Source: Salipaludibacillus sp. CUR1 (lineage in GTDB: Bacteria; Bacillota; Bacilli; Bacillales; Salisediminibacteriaceae). From it: DNA of 60,472 nucleotides. Positions 7,362-15,955 of this stretch are shown in pieces. The position numbers and the translations under genes were made by a program. Within the stretch, counting starts at the first letter, position 1. Each line of letters starts with the position of its first letter. The stretch spans positions 1-60,472 of the forward strand of contig NZ_JAIWPE010000023.1 in assembly GCF_021028955.1 (NCBI RefSeq), given 5' to 3'. The notes under the pieces were generated by a model. That model made no database searches. It worked only from the letters and a program-made list of their open reading frames with translations, and had not been told where the DNA came from.

Positions 7362-7784
7362 TCAATCAAAAAACTCCATATGTGGTTTTTCTTTCTGGTA
7401 GTAATCCAACCTGTCCTGCAAAGTACCTGTATGAAATTCAAACTTATGGCCGTCCGGATCAGTAAAGTAAATTGACCTTTTATCTTTTTCGTCCCGTGGG
7501 CGGCCTGACAGGATGTTTATATTCAACTCCTTCAGTTTCTGATAGATGCGATCATAGTCTTTTTCATCTATAGAAAAAGCTATATGGGTATATGAGTGGT
7601 TTATGTCGTTTCGGGGAATCTGCTTCTCTTCATTAAGAGCAAGCCACATACCATCTAAATCAAAATAAGCTGTGCTTCTCCCTTTTACTAACAATTTTGC
7701 GTCGAAGACTTCTGTGTAAAATTTAATAGATTTTTCTAAGTTAGAAACTGAAAATAAAAAATGATTCAGCCCTTTCACAGTCAC
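7362..7784 (-). CDS. fosB: FosB-type fosfomycin thiol transferase
   Basis: A 140-residue glyoxalase/VOC-fold protein highly similar in pattern to FosB, the metal-dependent bacillithiol transferase that inactivates fosfomycin. It has [19 protein letters not shown] at the start, [24 protein letters not shown] in the middle and [19 protein letters not shown] near the end. The three metal ligands expected (His of LNH, His of YTH, Glu of FEFH) are present. Length equals the family. Start is uncertain among closely spaced GTG codons; GTG 7784 has AGCAGG at eight bases. Confidence 0.9.
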   Translation of the reverse strand: MTVKGLNHFLFSVSNLEKSIKFYTEVFDAKLLVKGRSTAYFDLDGMWLALNEEKQIPRNDINHSYTHIAFSIDEKDYDRIYQKLKELNINILSGRPRDEKDKRSIYFTDPDGHKFEFHTGTLQDRLDYYQKEKPHMEFFD

Positions 7785-7882
7785 CTTTATCACCTGCTTA
7801 TCTTTTTACCAGAAAACTCCTCTGCTCTTCATCTCGATAGCTTTATAACTGCCGCTGCATCTGGCTGGACCGCGTCGATCAG

Positions 7883-8431
7883 TTACTCTTTTCCCGCTTT
7901 CTTCTTATAGTCTATACTTAGCCAGGAAATTAATAATAGGAGAAGGAGTGTCATAGACAAAGGAATTACCCATAAGTTATCTCCATTTAAATATAACCCT
8001 AGACCCATAATGGCCACTGAAATGACTGGTGCCATGACATAGAAGGGTTTAGCGTTATAAAACCAGCCGTACGGGAAAAAATGAGCACCGGTTATAATTG
8101 CAAAAAATACGATCGCATCATTTGGACTTTTTATGATCCCCCAAAAAAGGATGGGAAAATAAATAAGCTGAGCCAGGTTTAAATATAAACCAAGATTACC
8201 TAAGGGATTATTTTTAAGCCTCCAATCAGCCTTGATTAAAGCAGACATTCCGACGGACAAAGGAAACATTAAACCTGTGGAAAATAACATGTAGATGTTC
8301 TTGCTATGTATCTCTATTGGCTGTAAAAATATGATTGTGATGATTGCCCAGATCACAACGGCAGATAACAAAAAACCAATTCCATTTTTACTGATGACTG
8401 ATAAATTATTCCGGCTTTGAGTAACGTCCAA
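7883..8431 (-). CDS. Six-TM membrane protein (DUF7010-like)
   Basis: A 182-residue membrane protein with about six hydrophobic segments after a polar N-terminus (MDVTQSRNNLSVISKNGIGF). The GAHFFPYGWFYNAKPFYVMAP stretch near residue 117 is distinctive and resembles a family I know as DUF7010 from Bacillus; this is recollection, not a search. The GGAGGAAAAGCAATTGG leader gives a plausible ribosome site for the ATG. Function unknown. Confidence 0.6.
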   Translation of the reverse strand: MDVTQSRNNLSVISKNGIGFLLSAVVIWAIITIIFLQPIEIHSKNIYMLFSTGLMFPLSVGMSALIKADWRLKNNPLGNLGLYLNLAQLIYFPILFWGIIKSPNDAIVFFAIITGAHFFPYGWFYNAKPFYVMAPVISVAIMGLGLYLNGDNLWVIPLSMTLLLLLLISWLSIDYKKKAGKE

Positions 8432-8612
8432 TTGCTTTTCCTCCTGTTAATTATTTGTCAGACAAATTTTCTTCAATTTAAGATTATCATAATTTTCCAT
8501 TTATTTGGGCAGGAAAAACGGGACTTAGGAGAAAGCAATTAAGGAAGGTTTTTTTTGACGGGTTAAAAGGGGGGAGAAGGGTATGACAGCGGCGCATTTA
8601 TTGTCGAAATTT

Positions 8613-8738
8613 GTTATACGGTAGAGTGGCCTTTTTATACGGTATAGTTACACTTTTATACGGTAGAGTTTCACGTTTATACGGTAGAGTTTCGCGTTTA
8701 TAAGGTAGAGTTTTAATTTTATAATGTAGAATTATTAA
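8613..8738. repeat. 21-bp minisatellite, six units
   Basis: Six contiguous 21-base units with core TATACGGTAGAGTTT, starting at 8613, 8634, 8655, 8676, 8697 and 8718. The outer units are the most diverged, and units 3 and 4 differ at a single position. It fills most of the 8432-8793 gap; I see no gene in the rest. Confidence 0.9.
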
Positions 8739-8793
8739 TGTTCTCTTGTTAATTTCAACTAAACTAGCCGATAAGTTTACGCCTGGCTGTCTG

Positions 8794-9288
8794 CTAATGT
8801 TTCCCCTTGGCTGATTCTCTTACCCCAGCTAATTTTCCTGCAAAATAACCAGCTAAACAAGACAAGTACAGTACGGCTATACTAATAATTCCTAAACTAA
8901 AAGAGGGATATAAGTCAAAAAAATATCTCATGCCGCCGTAAATAGGAAGGGTAAATAAAAAATTAGCCGGATAGAATATGGGGGCCAGAAATGAAAAGTA
9001 GCCAAAACTGTATAAAAAAGCCCCGATTCCCCAATAAGCTGTAATGAATGAGAAAAAATTATCCTGCATCCTCCTCCCTATAACTAACCCATACAGAAAT
9101 AAGAAGGAGATAAATAGTATGGAAGACATGCCATGAAACAGGACAGCTTCGCTAAGCATGACATGTGGGTCATAGCTAATATAACTGAATATGGCACTGA
9201 CAAGGATGAGTATGATTACAGGATGGTACTTACCAGCAAAGATTTTTATACGAGCACCTCCAAATTCTGCAGTAAAACCCTCTCCCAA
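8794..9288 (-). CDS. Membrane protein, unknown, doubtful start codon
   Basis: A hydrophobic protein with about five membrane segments (IILILVSAIFSYISY, ILFISFLFLYGLVIG, AYWGIGAFLYSFGYFSF, ANFLFTLPIYGG, LGIISIAVLYLSCLAG). The only standard start in frame is a TTG at 9288 with no ribosome site. A textbook GGAGGT lies inside the frame, six bases before an ATA codon at 9249, which would give IKIFAGKYHPVI as the N-terminus. Either the protein starts at ATA, or an ATG has mutated. No family recognised. Confidence 0.55.
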   Translation of the reverse strand: MGEGFTAEFGGARIKIFAGKYHPVIILILVSAIFSYISYDPHVMLSEAVLFHGMSSILFISFLFLYGLVIGRRMQDNFFSFITAYWGIGAFLYSFGYFSFLAPIFYPANFLFTLPIYGGMRYFFDLYPSFSLGIISIAVLYLSCLAGYFAGKLAGVRESAKGKH

Positions 9289-9435
9289 TAATACAAAATT
9301 GGCAGGAGATCTTCTGGCGCAAACGCACTCATTAGTTTAAGGCTTTAGTGCTGATTTTTAATATTATCCTTTTTTGTGTGTAGATAAATTTACAACGGGA
9401 AGACTAGCTACATGCCTTAATAGAGGAGGAGATTT

Positions 9436-10281
9436 ATGGATAAGCAAATGAATTACGGAAGTGATTATAAATATATTCCAGCCACTTCTAAAGAAAGTGG
9501 TTCAGGTATAGAAGTATTGCCGGATCTTTATAACTACACCGTCCAGATCGTAAATATTCATATGATCGGCGACCCAAAAACCTCGGATTTTGTATTGGTT
9601 GACGCAGGAATGCCTCATTCAGCCAAAGATATTATCTCCGCTGTTGAAAAACGGTTTGGGACTGACAGCCGGCCAAAAGCGATCATATTAACTCACGGGC
9701 ACTTTGACCATGTAGGAGCCATTATTGAACTGGTTGAACATTGGCAGATTCCTGTTTACGCACACGAGTTAGAAATGCCTTATTTAACCGGAGAAAGAAG
9801 TTACCCGAAACCGGATCCCTCGGTTGAAGGGGGCATGGTTGCAAAGATGTCGCCGATGTTCCCTAATGAACCCATTAATTTAGGAAACAACGTTAAACCA
9901 TTACCAGCCGATGGATCTGTCCCTTATTTGCCGGAATTCAAATGGATTCATACGCCCGGACACACACCAGGTCAAATAGCTCTTTTCAGGGAGAACGACC
10001 GGGCGCTGGTCGCTGGAGATGCTTTTGTGACTGTTAAACAGGAATCTCTTTATAAAGTGATAACCCAGGAACAGGAAATCAGCGGTCCGCCAAAATACTT
10101 GACGACAGATTGGAAGGCAGCCAAGGAATCCGTCATTAAGCTGGCCTCATTAAAGCCGACTGTCGCCGTGACGGGACACGGACTGCCTATGTCGGGCGAA
10201 TTATTAAAAAAAAATTTAAAAACTTTAGCTGAAAATTTTGATGACATGGCCAAGCCTGAGCACGGCAAGTATGTCAACTAA
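9436..10281 (+). CDS. MBL-fold metallo-hydrolase
   Basis: A 281-residue metallo-beta-lactamase-fold enzyme. The zinc motif LTHGHFDHVGAI (about residues 83-94) is intact. The later HTPGHTPGQIALF, ALVAGDAF and AVTGHGLPMSG blocks supply the remaining His and Asp ligands in order. Members hydrolyse thioesters, lactones or similar bonds, and the substrate cannot be told here. AGGAGGAG lies before the ATG. It stands alone and ends before a rho-independent terminator. Confidence 0.85.
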   Translation: MDKQMNYGSDYKYIPATSKESGSGIEVLPDLYNYTVQIVNIHMIGDPKTSDFVLVDAGMPHSAKDIISAVEKRFGTDSRPKAIILTHGHFDHVGAIIELVEHWQIPVYAHELEMPYLTGERSYPKPDPSVEGGMVAKMSPMFPNEPINLGNNVKPLPADGSVPYLPEFKWIHTPGHTPGQIALFRENDRALVAGDAFVTVKQESLYKVITQEQEISGPPKYLTTDWKAAKESVIKLASLKPTVAVTGHGLPMSGELLKKNLKTLAENFDDMAKPEHGKYVN

Positions 10282-10327
10282 GGTTTTTCACCAAAAAGTA
10301 ATTTAGCTTTGGCGCGATCAGGTCCTC

Positions 10328-10360
10328 CTCCCCTCTGCGAGAGTATTGGGGAGTTTTTTT
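10328..10360 (+). terminator. Terminator after the MBL-fold gene
   Basis: CTCCCC pairs with GGGGAG across a 14-base loop and is followed by seven T residues, 47 bases after the stop codon. Confidence 0.65.
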
Positions 10361-10423
10361 GCCGGCACCAGACCAGGACGGCATACACAAGCGCCACTGC
10401 TATTGAAGCCTGCAAATTATAAA

Positions 10424-11134
10424 TTACTTCTCCAACTCACTTTGAATTAGCCTGTATATGTCGTTATCCTCTAAAATTTCATATTCAGTCATCGTTCCAA
10501 AATCCCCCATTACCAGCGAGTCGTCTCCGATGTAAAACTGGAAGTGATCATTTTCTGTATGAACAGTGAGATGATAAGAGCCTAAAGGGACTTGGGAGGT
10601 CTCAAAAAGGACCATCTCTGCTGGACCAGAAAGGATCTCTGCAATCAGTCTCTCGTCTTCCGTTTCAATTGAGGAGCTCTGGTCGAGCGTTTCTATTTGA
10701 ATGCTCTTCACAGATTCCTCCTGATCTATCACGTCTGCCATGACGGCTCCATAGGTGGTCAGGTTTCTTTCATAGATTATATGAAAGGTGCCCAAAACAG
10801 CCGCTACACTGAGACACATAAAAGTAATGGTAGCCACATGTTTTGTCCCCTCAAGGTACTTCCATTCCATCACTGCTTTAATTCCGTATCCGACTATAAA
10901 GGCAAAGACAAGAACATTTCTCAAAAATTCATATTGCATATTCAAAGTAAAGGAAAATAGAATCGCAACTAACAGAAAAACTCCGAAAATTATACGGGCC
11001 ACACGTGCAAGGGTTTTCCCCTCTGTCTCTGAAAGCTTCTTCTCTTCCCCTGTCACGAGCCGCTTGCCTACAAAATGTTCAATACCCTGGAGCACGCTTA
11101 AGATTATGGGTATAAAAGTTAAAAGTGCATTCAA
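10424..11134 (-). CDS. DUF4181-like membrane protein with C-terminal soluble domain
   Basis: A 236-residue protein. The first 120 residues hold four membrane segments and the KKLSETEGKTLARVARIIF motif typical of the small DUF4181 family. The remaining part is a soluble domain rich in acidic residues with beta strands (SYHLTVHTENDHFQFYIGD). This extra domain makes it about twice the usual family size. A GGGGGG site precedes the ATG. Isolated gene; function unknown. Confidence 0.6.
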   Translation of the reverse strand: MNALLTFIPIILSVLQGIEHFVGKRLVTGEEKKLSETEGKTLARVARIIFGVFLLVAILFSFTLNMQYEFLRNVLVFAFIVGYGIKAVMEWKYLEGTKHVATITFMCLSVAAVLGTFHIIYERNLTTYGAVMADVIDQEESVKSIQIETLDQSSSIETEDERLIAEILSGPAEMVLFETSQVPLGSYHLTVHTENDHFQFYIGDDSLVMGDFGTMTEYEILEDNDIYRLIQSELEK

Positions 11135-11296
11135 AAAAATCCCCCCGTTCCCCCAGAATCAGAGCACCTGCTCTGTCCCTCACTAACTCAGCTACATTTT
11201 AACATACCAGCATCCATATATTAGGGGAATGTATGACTTCATTTGTTTAAAAAGACCTTTCTTCCCTGGCTTTCTTTCATGGAAAATATATATAAC

Positions 11297-11329
11297 GCAA
11301 AAACCGCCGTCCCCTTGAAGGACAGCGGC
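11297..11329 (-). terminator. Terminator of the dcuB-aspA-sdhCAB operon
   Basis: On the minus strand GCCGCTGTCC pairs with GGGACGGCGG (one mismatch) around a short loop and is followed by TTTTTGC, starting six bases after the sdhB stop codon. Confidence 0.8.
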
Positions 11330-11334
11330 TAAAG

Positions 11335-12090
11335 CTATTTTACAAAAAATCGTTTGAAGGAGTAAGCGGTGGTGGATTTATTCAATGCTGCAATAGAATG
11401 TGTTAATGGAATTTCTTTCGGGCATACTTCAGCGCAGTTGCCTGAGTTGCCACACGACGTGATGCCGCCTTCGGTCATAATGTTTTCAAGCCTTTTGGAT
11501 GCCTGCATTTTACCTGTCGGATGGGTGTTGAACAATCGGACCTGTGATAAAGGGGCAGGACCGATAAAGGTCGATCGGTCATTCACATTCGGGCATGCTT
11601 CAAAACAGAGTCCGCACGTCATGCATTTACTTAATTCATAAGCCCACTGCCTATCTTCCTCAGCCATTCGCGGTCCCGGGCCGAGATCGTGAGTCCCATC
11701 AATATCAATCCACGCCTTAACTTTCATTAAGGCGTCAAACATTTGCTTTCGATTAACGATCAGGTCACGTTCACACGAGAACGTTTTTAACGGTGCGAGA
11801 TGGATGGGCTGTTCAAGTGAATCAATTAACGTTGAGCAGGCTTGCCTCGGCTTTCCGTTAACGAGCATTGAGCAGGCCCCGCATACTTCTTCAAGACAGA
11901 CCGACTCCCATTGTACCGGTGTCGTCTCTTCTCCGTCCTTGTTGACAGGATTTTTACGGATTTCCATCAGGGCAGAAATAATATTCATGCTCGGCCGGTA
12001 CGGCACCTCAAATTCTTCCACATAGCTGTCAGAAGATGGGCCGTCCTGACGCCGTATTTTTAAATGAACCAATTTACCGTTCGTCGTCAT
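11335..12090 (-). CDS. sdhB: Succinate dehydrogenase/fumarate reductase iron-sulfur subunit
   Basis: A 251-residue electron-transfer subunit that links the flavoprotein to the membrane quinone site. Cysteine motifs for the three clusters are present in order: CLEEVCGACSMLV with a later CS for [2Fe-2S] (about residues 66-86), CMTCGLCFEACP (about 158-169) and CGNSGNCAEVCPKEIPL (about 215-231). Its ATG overlaps the sdhA stop codon, so the two are translationally coupled. It is the last gene of a five-gene operon and is followed directly by a terminator. The sequence alone does not say which direction of the reaction dominates. Confidence 0.95.
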   Translation of the reverse strand: MTTNGKLVHLKIRRQDGPSSDSYVEEFEVPYRPSMNIISALMEIRKNPVNKDGEETTPVQWESVCLEEVCGACSMLVNGKPRQACSTLIDSLEQPIHLAPLKTFSCERDLIVNRKQMFDALMKVKAWIDIDGTHDLGPGPRMAEEDRQWAYELSKCMTCGLCFEACPNVNDRSTFIGPAPLSQVRLFNTHPTGKMQASKRLENIMTEGGITSCGNSGNCAEVCPKEIPLTHSIAALNKSTTAYSFKRFFVK

Positions 12091-13856
12091 GACTTCACAC
12101 CCGCTTTCTTGCCTTTCGTATAGTCGCGTTTACGGGGTTTAATTTTTGAAATATCTACTTCCTGGTAGCTGAATTCAGGCTTCCGCTCTGCCGCGTTAAA
12201 CGTCGCCATTGTTGTTTTGAGAAACTTCTCATCGTCCCGGTCAGGGAACTCAGGCTTATAATGGGAGCCCCGGCTTTCATCGCGCAGATAAGCGCCCTGG
12301 GTAATGACTTTTGCGAGATCCATCATGCCTTTTAAGCCTCTTACAAAGGTGACGGCATGGTTATGCCATTTTAATGAATCCTGAATATTAATGTTTTCAA
12401 AACGATTCATCAGGTTGCCCAGCTGCTTATCTGTTTCCAGTAACTTTTTGTTTTCTCTTACGACCGTGACATTCTCCGTCATGAGCGTGCCCATCTCATG
12501 ATGAAGCTGATAGGCATTTTCGTTGCCGCTCATACTCAAGATCTGTGTCATCTCTTGCTGGTCCTGCTTTAGCTGTTCCGTAAAAATACGGTCGGAAACA
12601 CCATCTGTTGCCTGTTCGCTATTTTTGGCATAACGTACGGCTTCCGGCCCGGCAACCATTCCACCATAGACAGCTGACAGCAGGGAATTCGCACCCAGCC
12701 GGTTCGCCCCGTGCTGCGAGTAATCACATTCCCCTGCGGCAAACAGTCCGGGGATGGACGTTTGCTGATTATTATCCACCCACAGGCCTCCCATTGAATA
12801 ATGGACGCCAGGGAAGATTTTCATCGGTACTTTTCTGGGATCATCGCCCATAAATTTTTCATAAATTTCAAGAATGCCGCCTAATCGGACATTCAGAAGT
12901 TCCGGGTCAATATGGGACACATCGAGGTAGACTTTATTTTCACCATCGACACCCAGCTTCTGATTCACACACACATCGAAAATTTCTCTTGTGGCGATGT
13001 CACGCGGCACAAGGTTTCCGTATGCCGGGTACTTCTCTTCGAGGAAATACCACGGCTTGCCGTCTTTATAAGTCCAGACTCGTGCCCCTTCTCCACGGGC
13101 AGACTCGCTCATAAGACGGAGTTTGTCATCACCCGGAATCGCAGTCGGATGGATCTGAATAAATTCCCCGTTTGCATAGATGGCGCCCTGCCTGTACAGT
13201 TTGCCTGCCGCTGATCCGGTATTGATGAGCGAGTTCGTCGACCGGCCGAAAATCATCCCCGGCCCGCCGCTAGCCATAATAACCGCTTCCCCTTTAAATG
13301 AACGGACCTCCATAGACAGGAGTTCCTGAGCGGTGACACCGCGGCACACCCCCTCATCATCTAAAACAGCAGAGACAAAGTCCCATCCTTCGAACTTTCG
13401 AACCCTTCCTTCCGATTCGAATTTCCGGACTTGTTCATCAAGGGCGTAAAGAAGCTGCTGCCCTGTCGTCGCACCCGCAAACGCTGTCCTGCGGTGCTGG
13501 GTGCCTCCGAACCGGCGGAAGTCCAGAAGTCCTTCCGGTGTCCGGTTGAACATCACTCCCATTCGGTCAAACATATGAATGATTTTCGGTGCGGCCTCGC
13601 ACATCCCCCATACCTGGGTCTGGTTGGCAAGGAAGTCGCCCCCGTAAAGCGTATCGTCAAAGTGCTCCCACGGGGAATCATTCTCACCTTTCGTATTGCA
13701 GGCGCCGTTAATGCCGCCCTGGGCGCAGACGGAATGGGACCGTTTGACTGGAACCAGTGAGAGCAAGTCCACATCCAAACCCATTTCCACTATTTTAATT
13801 GTCGCCATCAGCCCGGCCAGGCCTCCGCCGACAACCACTATTTTTTGTCGCTTCAT
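12087..13856 (-). CDS. sdhA: Succinate dehydrogenase/fumarate reductase flavoprotein
   Basis: A 589-residue FAD-containing catalytic subunit that interconverts succinate and fumarate. The dinucleotide-binding VVVGGGLAGLMATIK is at the N-terminus, followed by the covalent-FAD region SHSVCAQGGINGA. The active-site blocks HPTAIPGDDKLRLMSE, PRDIATREIF and MGGLWVDNNQQTSIPGLFAAGE also match the B. subtilis type closely in order and length. GGAGGACA precedes the ATG. Downstream of aspA and sdhC in one operon, it could run as fumarate reductase when aspartase supplies fumarate. Confidence 0.95.
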   Translation of the reverse strand: MKRQKIVVVGGGLAGLMATIKIVEMGLDVDLLSLVPVKRSHSVCAQGGINGACNTKGENDSPWEHFDDTLYGGDFLANQTQVWGMCEAAPKIIHMFDRMGVMFNRTPEGLLDFRRFGGTQHRRTAFAGATTGQQLLYALDEQVRKFESEGRVRKFEGWDFVSAVLDDEGVCRGVTAQELLSMEVRSFKGEAVIMASGGPGMIFGRSTNSLINTGSAAGKLYRQGAIYANGEFIQIHPTAIPGDDKLRLMSESARGEGARVWTYKDGKPWYFLEEKYPAYGNLVPRDIATREIFDVCVNQKLGVDGENKVYLDVSHIDPELLNVRLGGILEIYEKFMGDDPRKVPMKIFPGVHYSMGGLWVDNNQQTSIPGLFAAGECDYSQHGANRLGANSLLSAVYGGMVAGPEAVRYAKNSEQATDGVSDRIFTEQLKQDQQEMTQILSMSGNENAYQLHHEMGTLMTENVTVVRENKKLLETDKQLGNLMNRFENINIQDSLKWHNHAVTFVRGLKGMMDLAKVITQGAYLRDESRGSHYKPEFPDRDDEKFLKTTMATFNAAERKPEFSYQEVDISKIKPRKRDYTKGKKAGVKS

Positions 13857-13883
13857 AAGCTTATGTCCTCCTCTTTAATCCTC

Positions 13884-14495
13884 TTATGCAACAAACGCAA
13901 AAATCGCAGTCAAACCAATCCCTGACAGCACAACGAACAGAATCACGCCGATCACTTTTCCGAAGTTCTGGGATTTTCGGTTAACTGTAATACCCCATGT
14001 GATCAGCATCGTGCGGAAGCCGTTGCTGAAATGGTAAGTGGTCATCAGAATGCCAACAATATAGAAAAACAGGTAGACAGGATTAGCTACAAGACTGGCT
14101 ACCATATCAAAGTTAACTTCTGCTCCAAACGCTGCAGGCACCCTTGTTGTTCCAACATGCCAGACGAGAAACAGAAAAACGAGAATTCCTGACACTCGCT
14201 GAAAGTAAAAATACCAGTTTTTTTCGTATTTATAGGCGGAAATATTGTTTTTCGCTTCACGGGCTATATAAATCCCGTAAATGCCATGGAAGAGAAGCGG
14301 GATAAAAATAATCCCGATCTCCATCGCATAGCGGAAAGGCAGGTTGCCCATCATTGCAGCCGCCTGGTTATATGTTTCTGCCCCGTAAAAGGCCGTATAA
14401 TTGATCGCAAAGTGAACGAATAAGAACACGCCGATGGGGATGAGTCCTGAAATGGAATGAAGCTTTCGCCAGAAAAATGTGCGATCTGATTTCAC
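13884..14495 (-). CDS. sdhC: Succinate dehydrogenase cytochrome b558 subunit
   Basis: A 203-residue membrane anchor with five transmembrane helices that binds two haems and menaquinone. The FFWRKLHSISGLIPIGVFLFVHFAINY opening (first 30 residues) supplies the helix-I haem histidines, and further His residues lie in LLFHGIYGI, LVWHVGT and TYHFSNG. Length equals the B. subtilis protein. The GTG at 14495 is chosen because GAGGTG lies six bases upstream; an earlier GTG at 14513 overlaps the aspA stop but adds residues not found in the family. Second half of the coupled operon. Confidence 0.92.
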   Translation of the reverse strand: MKSDRTFFWRKLHSISGLIPIGVFLFVHFAINYTAFYGAETYNQAAAMMGNLPFRYAMEIGIIFIPLLFHGIYGIYIAREAKNNISAYKYEKNWYFYFQRVSGILVFLFLVWHVGTTRVPAAFGAEVNFDMVASLVANPVYLFFYIVGILMTTYHFSNGFRTMLITWGITVNRKSQNFGKVIGVILFVVLSGIGLTAIFAFVA

Positions 14496-14509
14496 GTTGT
14501 CCACCTCTT

Positions 14510-15934
14510 TCACCTCTCTTTTAATTCATGGCCCGAAATACCGGGCTTCGTCATTTCAAATGGATCCAGAATAATATCAAGTTCTTTTTCTGACAACACA
14601 CCGCGTTCCTCGCAAATCTCCCTTACCGGCCTCCCGGAAGCGATCGCTTCTTTTGCGATGGAAGAGGCGGTCTCATAGCCCACGTGCGGGTTAATAGCTG
14701 TAATAACACCGACGCTGTTTCGGACATACTGTTCCATTCTTTCCGTGTTTGCTTTAATGCCTGAGATACAGTAACGGTTAAATACATCCATCACGTTTGT
14801 CATCATTTTGATCGAATCAAGCAGGCTGGAGACGAGTACGGGCTCCATCACATTCAGTTCAAACTGTCCCGCTTCTGACGCCAGAGTAACGGTTAAATCA
14901 TTGCCAATCACTTTAAACGCGACCTGGTTCACGACTTCTGCCATGACCGGATTCACTTTGCCGGGCATAATCGACGAGCCCGGCTGTCTCGGCGGCAGGA
15001 GGATTTCATTAAGACCAGTCCGGGGACCTGACGCCATCAGCCGGAGGTCATTGGCTATTTTCGATAGATTGGACATACAGATTTTCAAAGCAGCAGAGAC
15101 GGTGGTGTACACGTCCGTGTTCTGAGTACTGTCTACGAGATTGACTGACGTCTTCATTGGGAAACCGCTAATGTCTGCCAGTTCTTTAATAACGAGACGA
15201 ATATATTCAGGGTCGGCATTTAAGCCGGTTCCGACAGCGGTCGCGCCCATGTTTGTCTCATAAAGGAATGGGCGGGTCTGCTTTATTCGTTCAATATCTC
15301 TGTCTAAAACGGCCGCATAGGAACCGAATTCCTGGCCGAGACGGATCGGGACCGCGTCCTGCAGGTGGGTCCGCCCCATTTTCAGGCAGCCCTCAAACTC
15401 ATATGCTTTATCGAGAAACGAGCAGTGCAAAGCTTCCATCACTGGCAGCAGCTGGTTGATGCGGTTCAGAAGAGCCAGTTTGAAACCGGTTGGAAAGGCG
15501 TCGTTCGTTGACTGCGACATATTCACATGGGAATTGGCGCTTAACACGAACGCATTTCCTTTCTCTTCGCCCAGTATTTCAAGAGCTCTGTTTGCGATGA
15601 CTTCATTGGCGTTCATATTGACTGACGTACCTGCGCCGCCCTGGATCGGGTCAACAATAAACTGGTCGTTCAGTTTCCCGTCAATCACTTCCTCCGCCGC
15701 TTCAATAATCGCGTCTGCAATGTGGCGGGGCAGCTGGCCAACTTTATTGTTGGCCAGGGCCGCCGCCTTTTTCACCATGCCCATCCCGCGGATCAGTTCC
15801 TCATCGATTTTCTGTCCGGTAATCGGAAAGTTATCCACTGCTCTTAATGTCTGGATGCCGTAATAGCAATCATCGGAGATTTCTTTTTCGCCGAGAAAGT
15901 CTTTTTCTACTCTGATGCTCTCTTTAGTGACCAT
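14510..15934 (-). CDS. aspA: Aspartate ammonia-lyase
   Basis: A 474-residue aspartase of the fumarase/aspartase superfamily, which deaminates L-aspartate to fumarate and ammonia. The three conserved regions are present: MGRTHLQDAVP, then the SANSHVNMSQSTNDAFPTG substrate region, and the signature GSSIMPGKVNP with the mobile catalytic serine loop (near residue 320). It lies between a C4-dicarboxylate transporter and the sdh genes, so its fumarate can be used directly by the sdh-encoded enzyme. AAAGGGG precedes the ATG. Confidence 0.95.
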   Translation of the reverse strand: MVTKESIRVEKDFLGEKEISDDCYYGIQTLRAVDNFPITGQKIDEELIRGMGMVKKAAALANNKVGQLPRHIADAIIEAAEEVIDGKLNDQFIVDPIQGGAGTSVNMNANEVIANRALEILGEEKGNAFVLSANSHVNMSQSTNDAFPTGFKLALLNRINQLLPVMEALHCSFLDKAYEFEGCLKMGRTHLQDAVPIRLGQEFGSYAAVLDRDIERIKQTRPFLYETNMGATAVGTGLNADPEYIRLVIKELADISGFPMKTSVNLVDSTQNTDVYTTVSAALKICMSNLSKIANDLRLMASGPRTGLNEILLPPRQPGSSIMPGKVNPVMAEVVNQVAFKVIGNDLTVTLASEAGQFELNVMEPVLVSSLLDSIKMMTNVMDVFNRYCISGIKANTERMEQYVRNSVGVITAINPHVGYETASSIAKEAIASGRPVREICEERGVLSEKELDIILDPFEMTKPGISGHELKER

Positions 15935-15955
15935 TTATAAAACCCCTTTCATTAT

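Noticed and set aside
8613-8738. CRISPR array
   Set aside because: Units are contiguous and 21 bp long with no unique spacers and no cas genes.
12608-13760. Plus-strand open frames of 81-109 codons inside sdhA
   Set aside because: They are antisense shadows of a highly conserved gene with GC-rich third positions, without ribosome sites.
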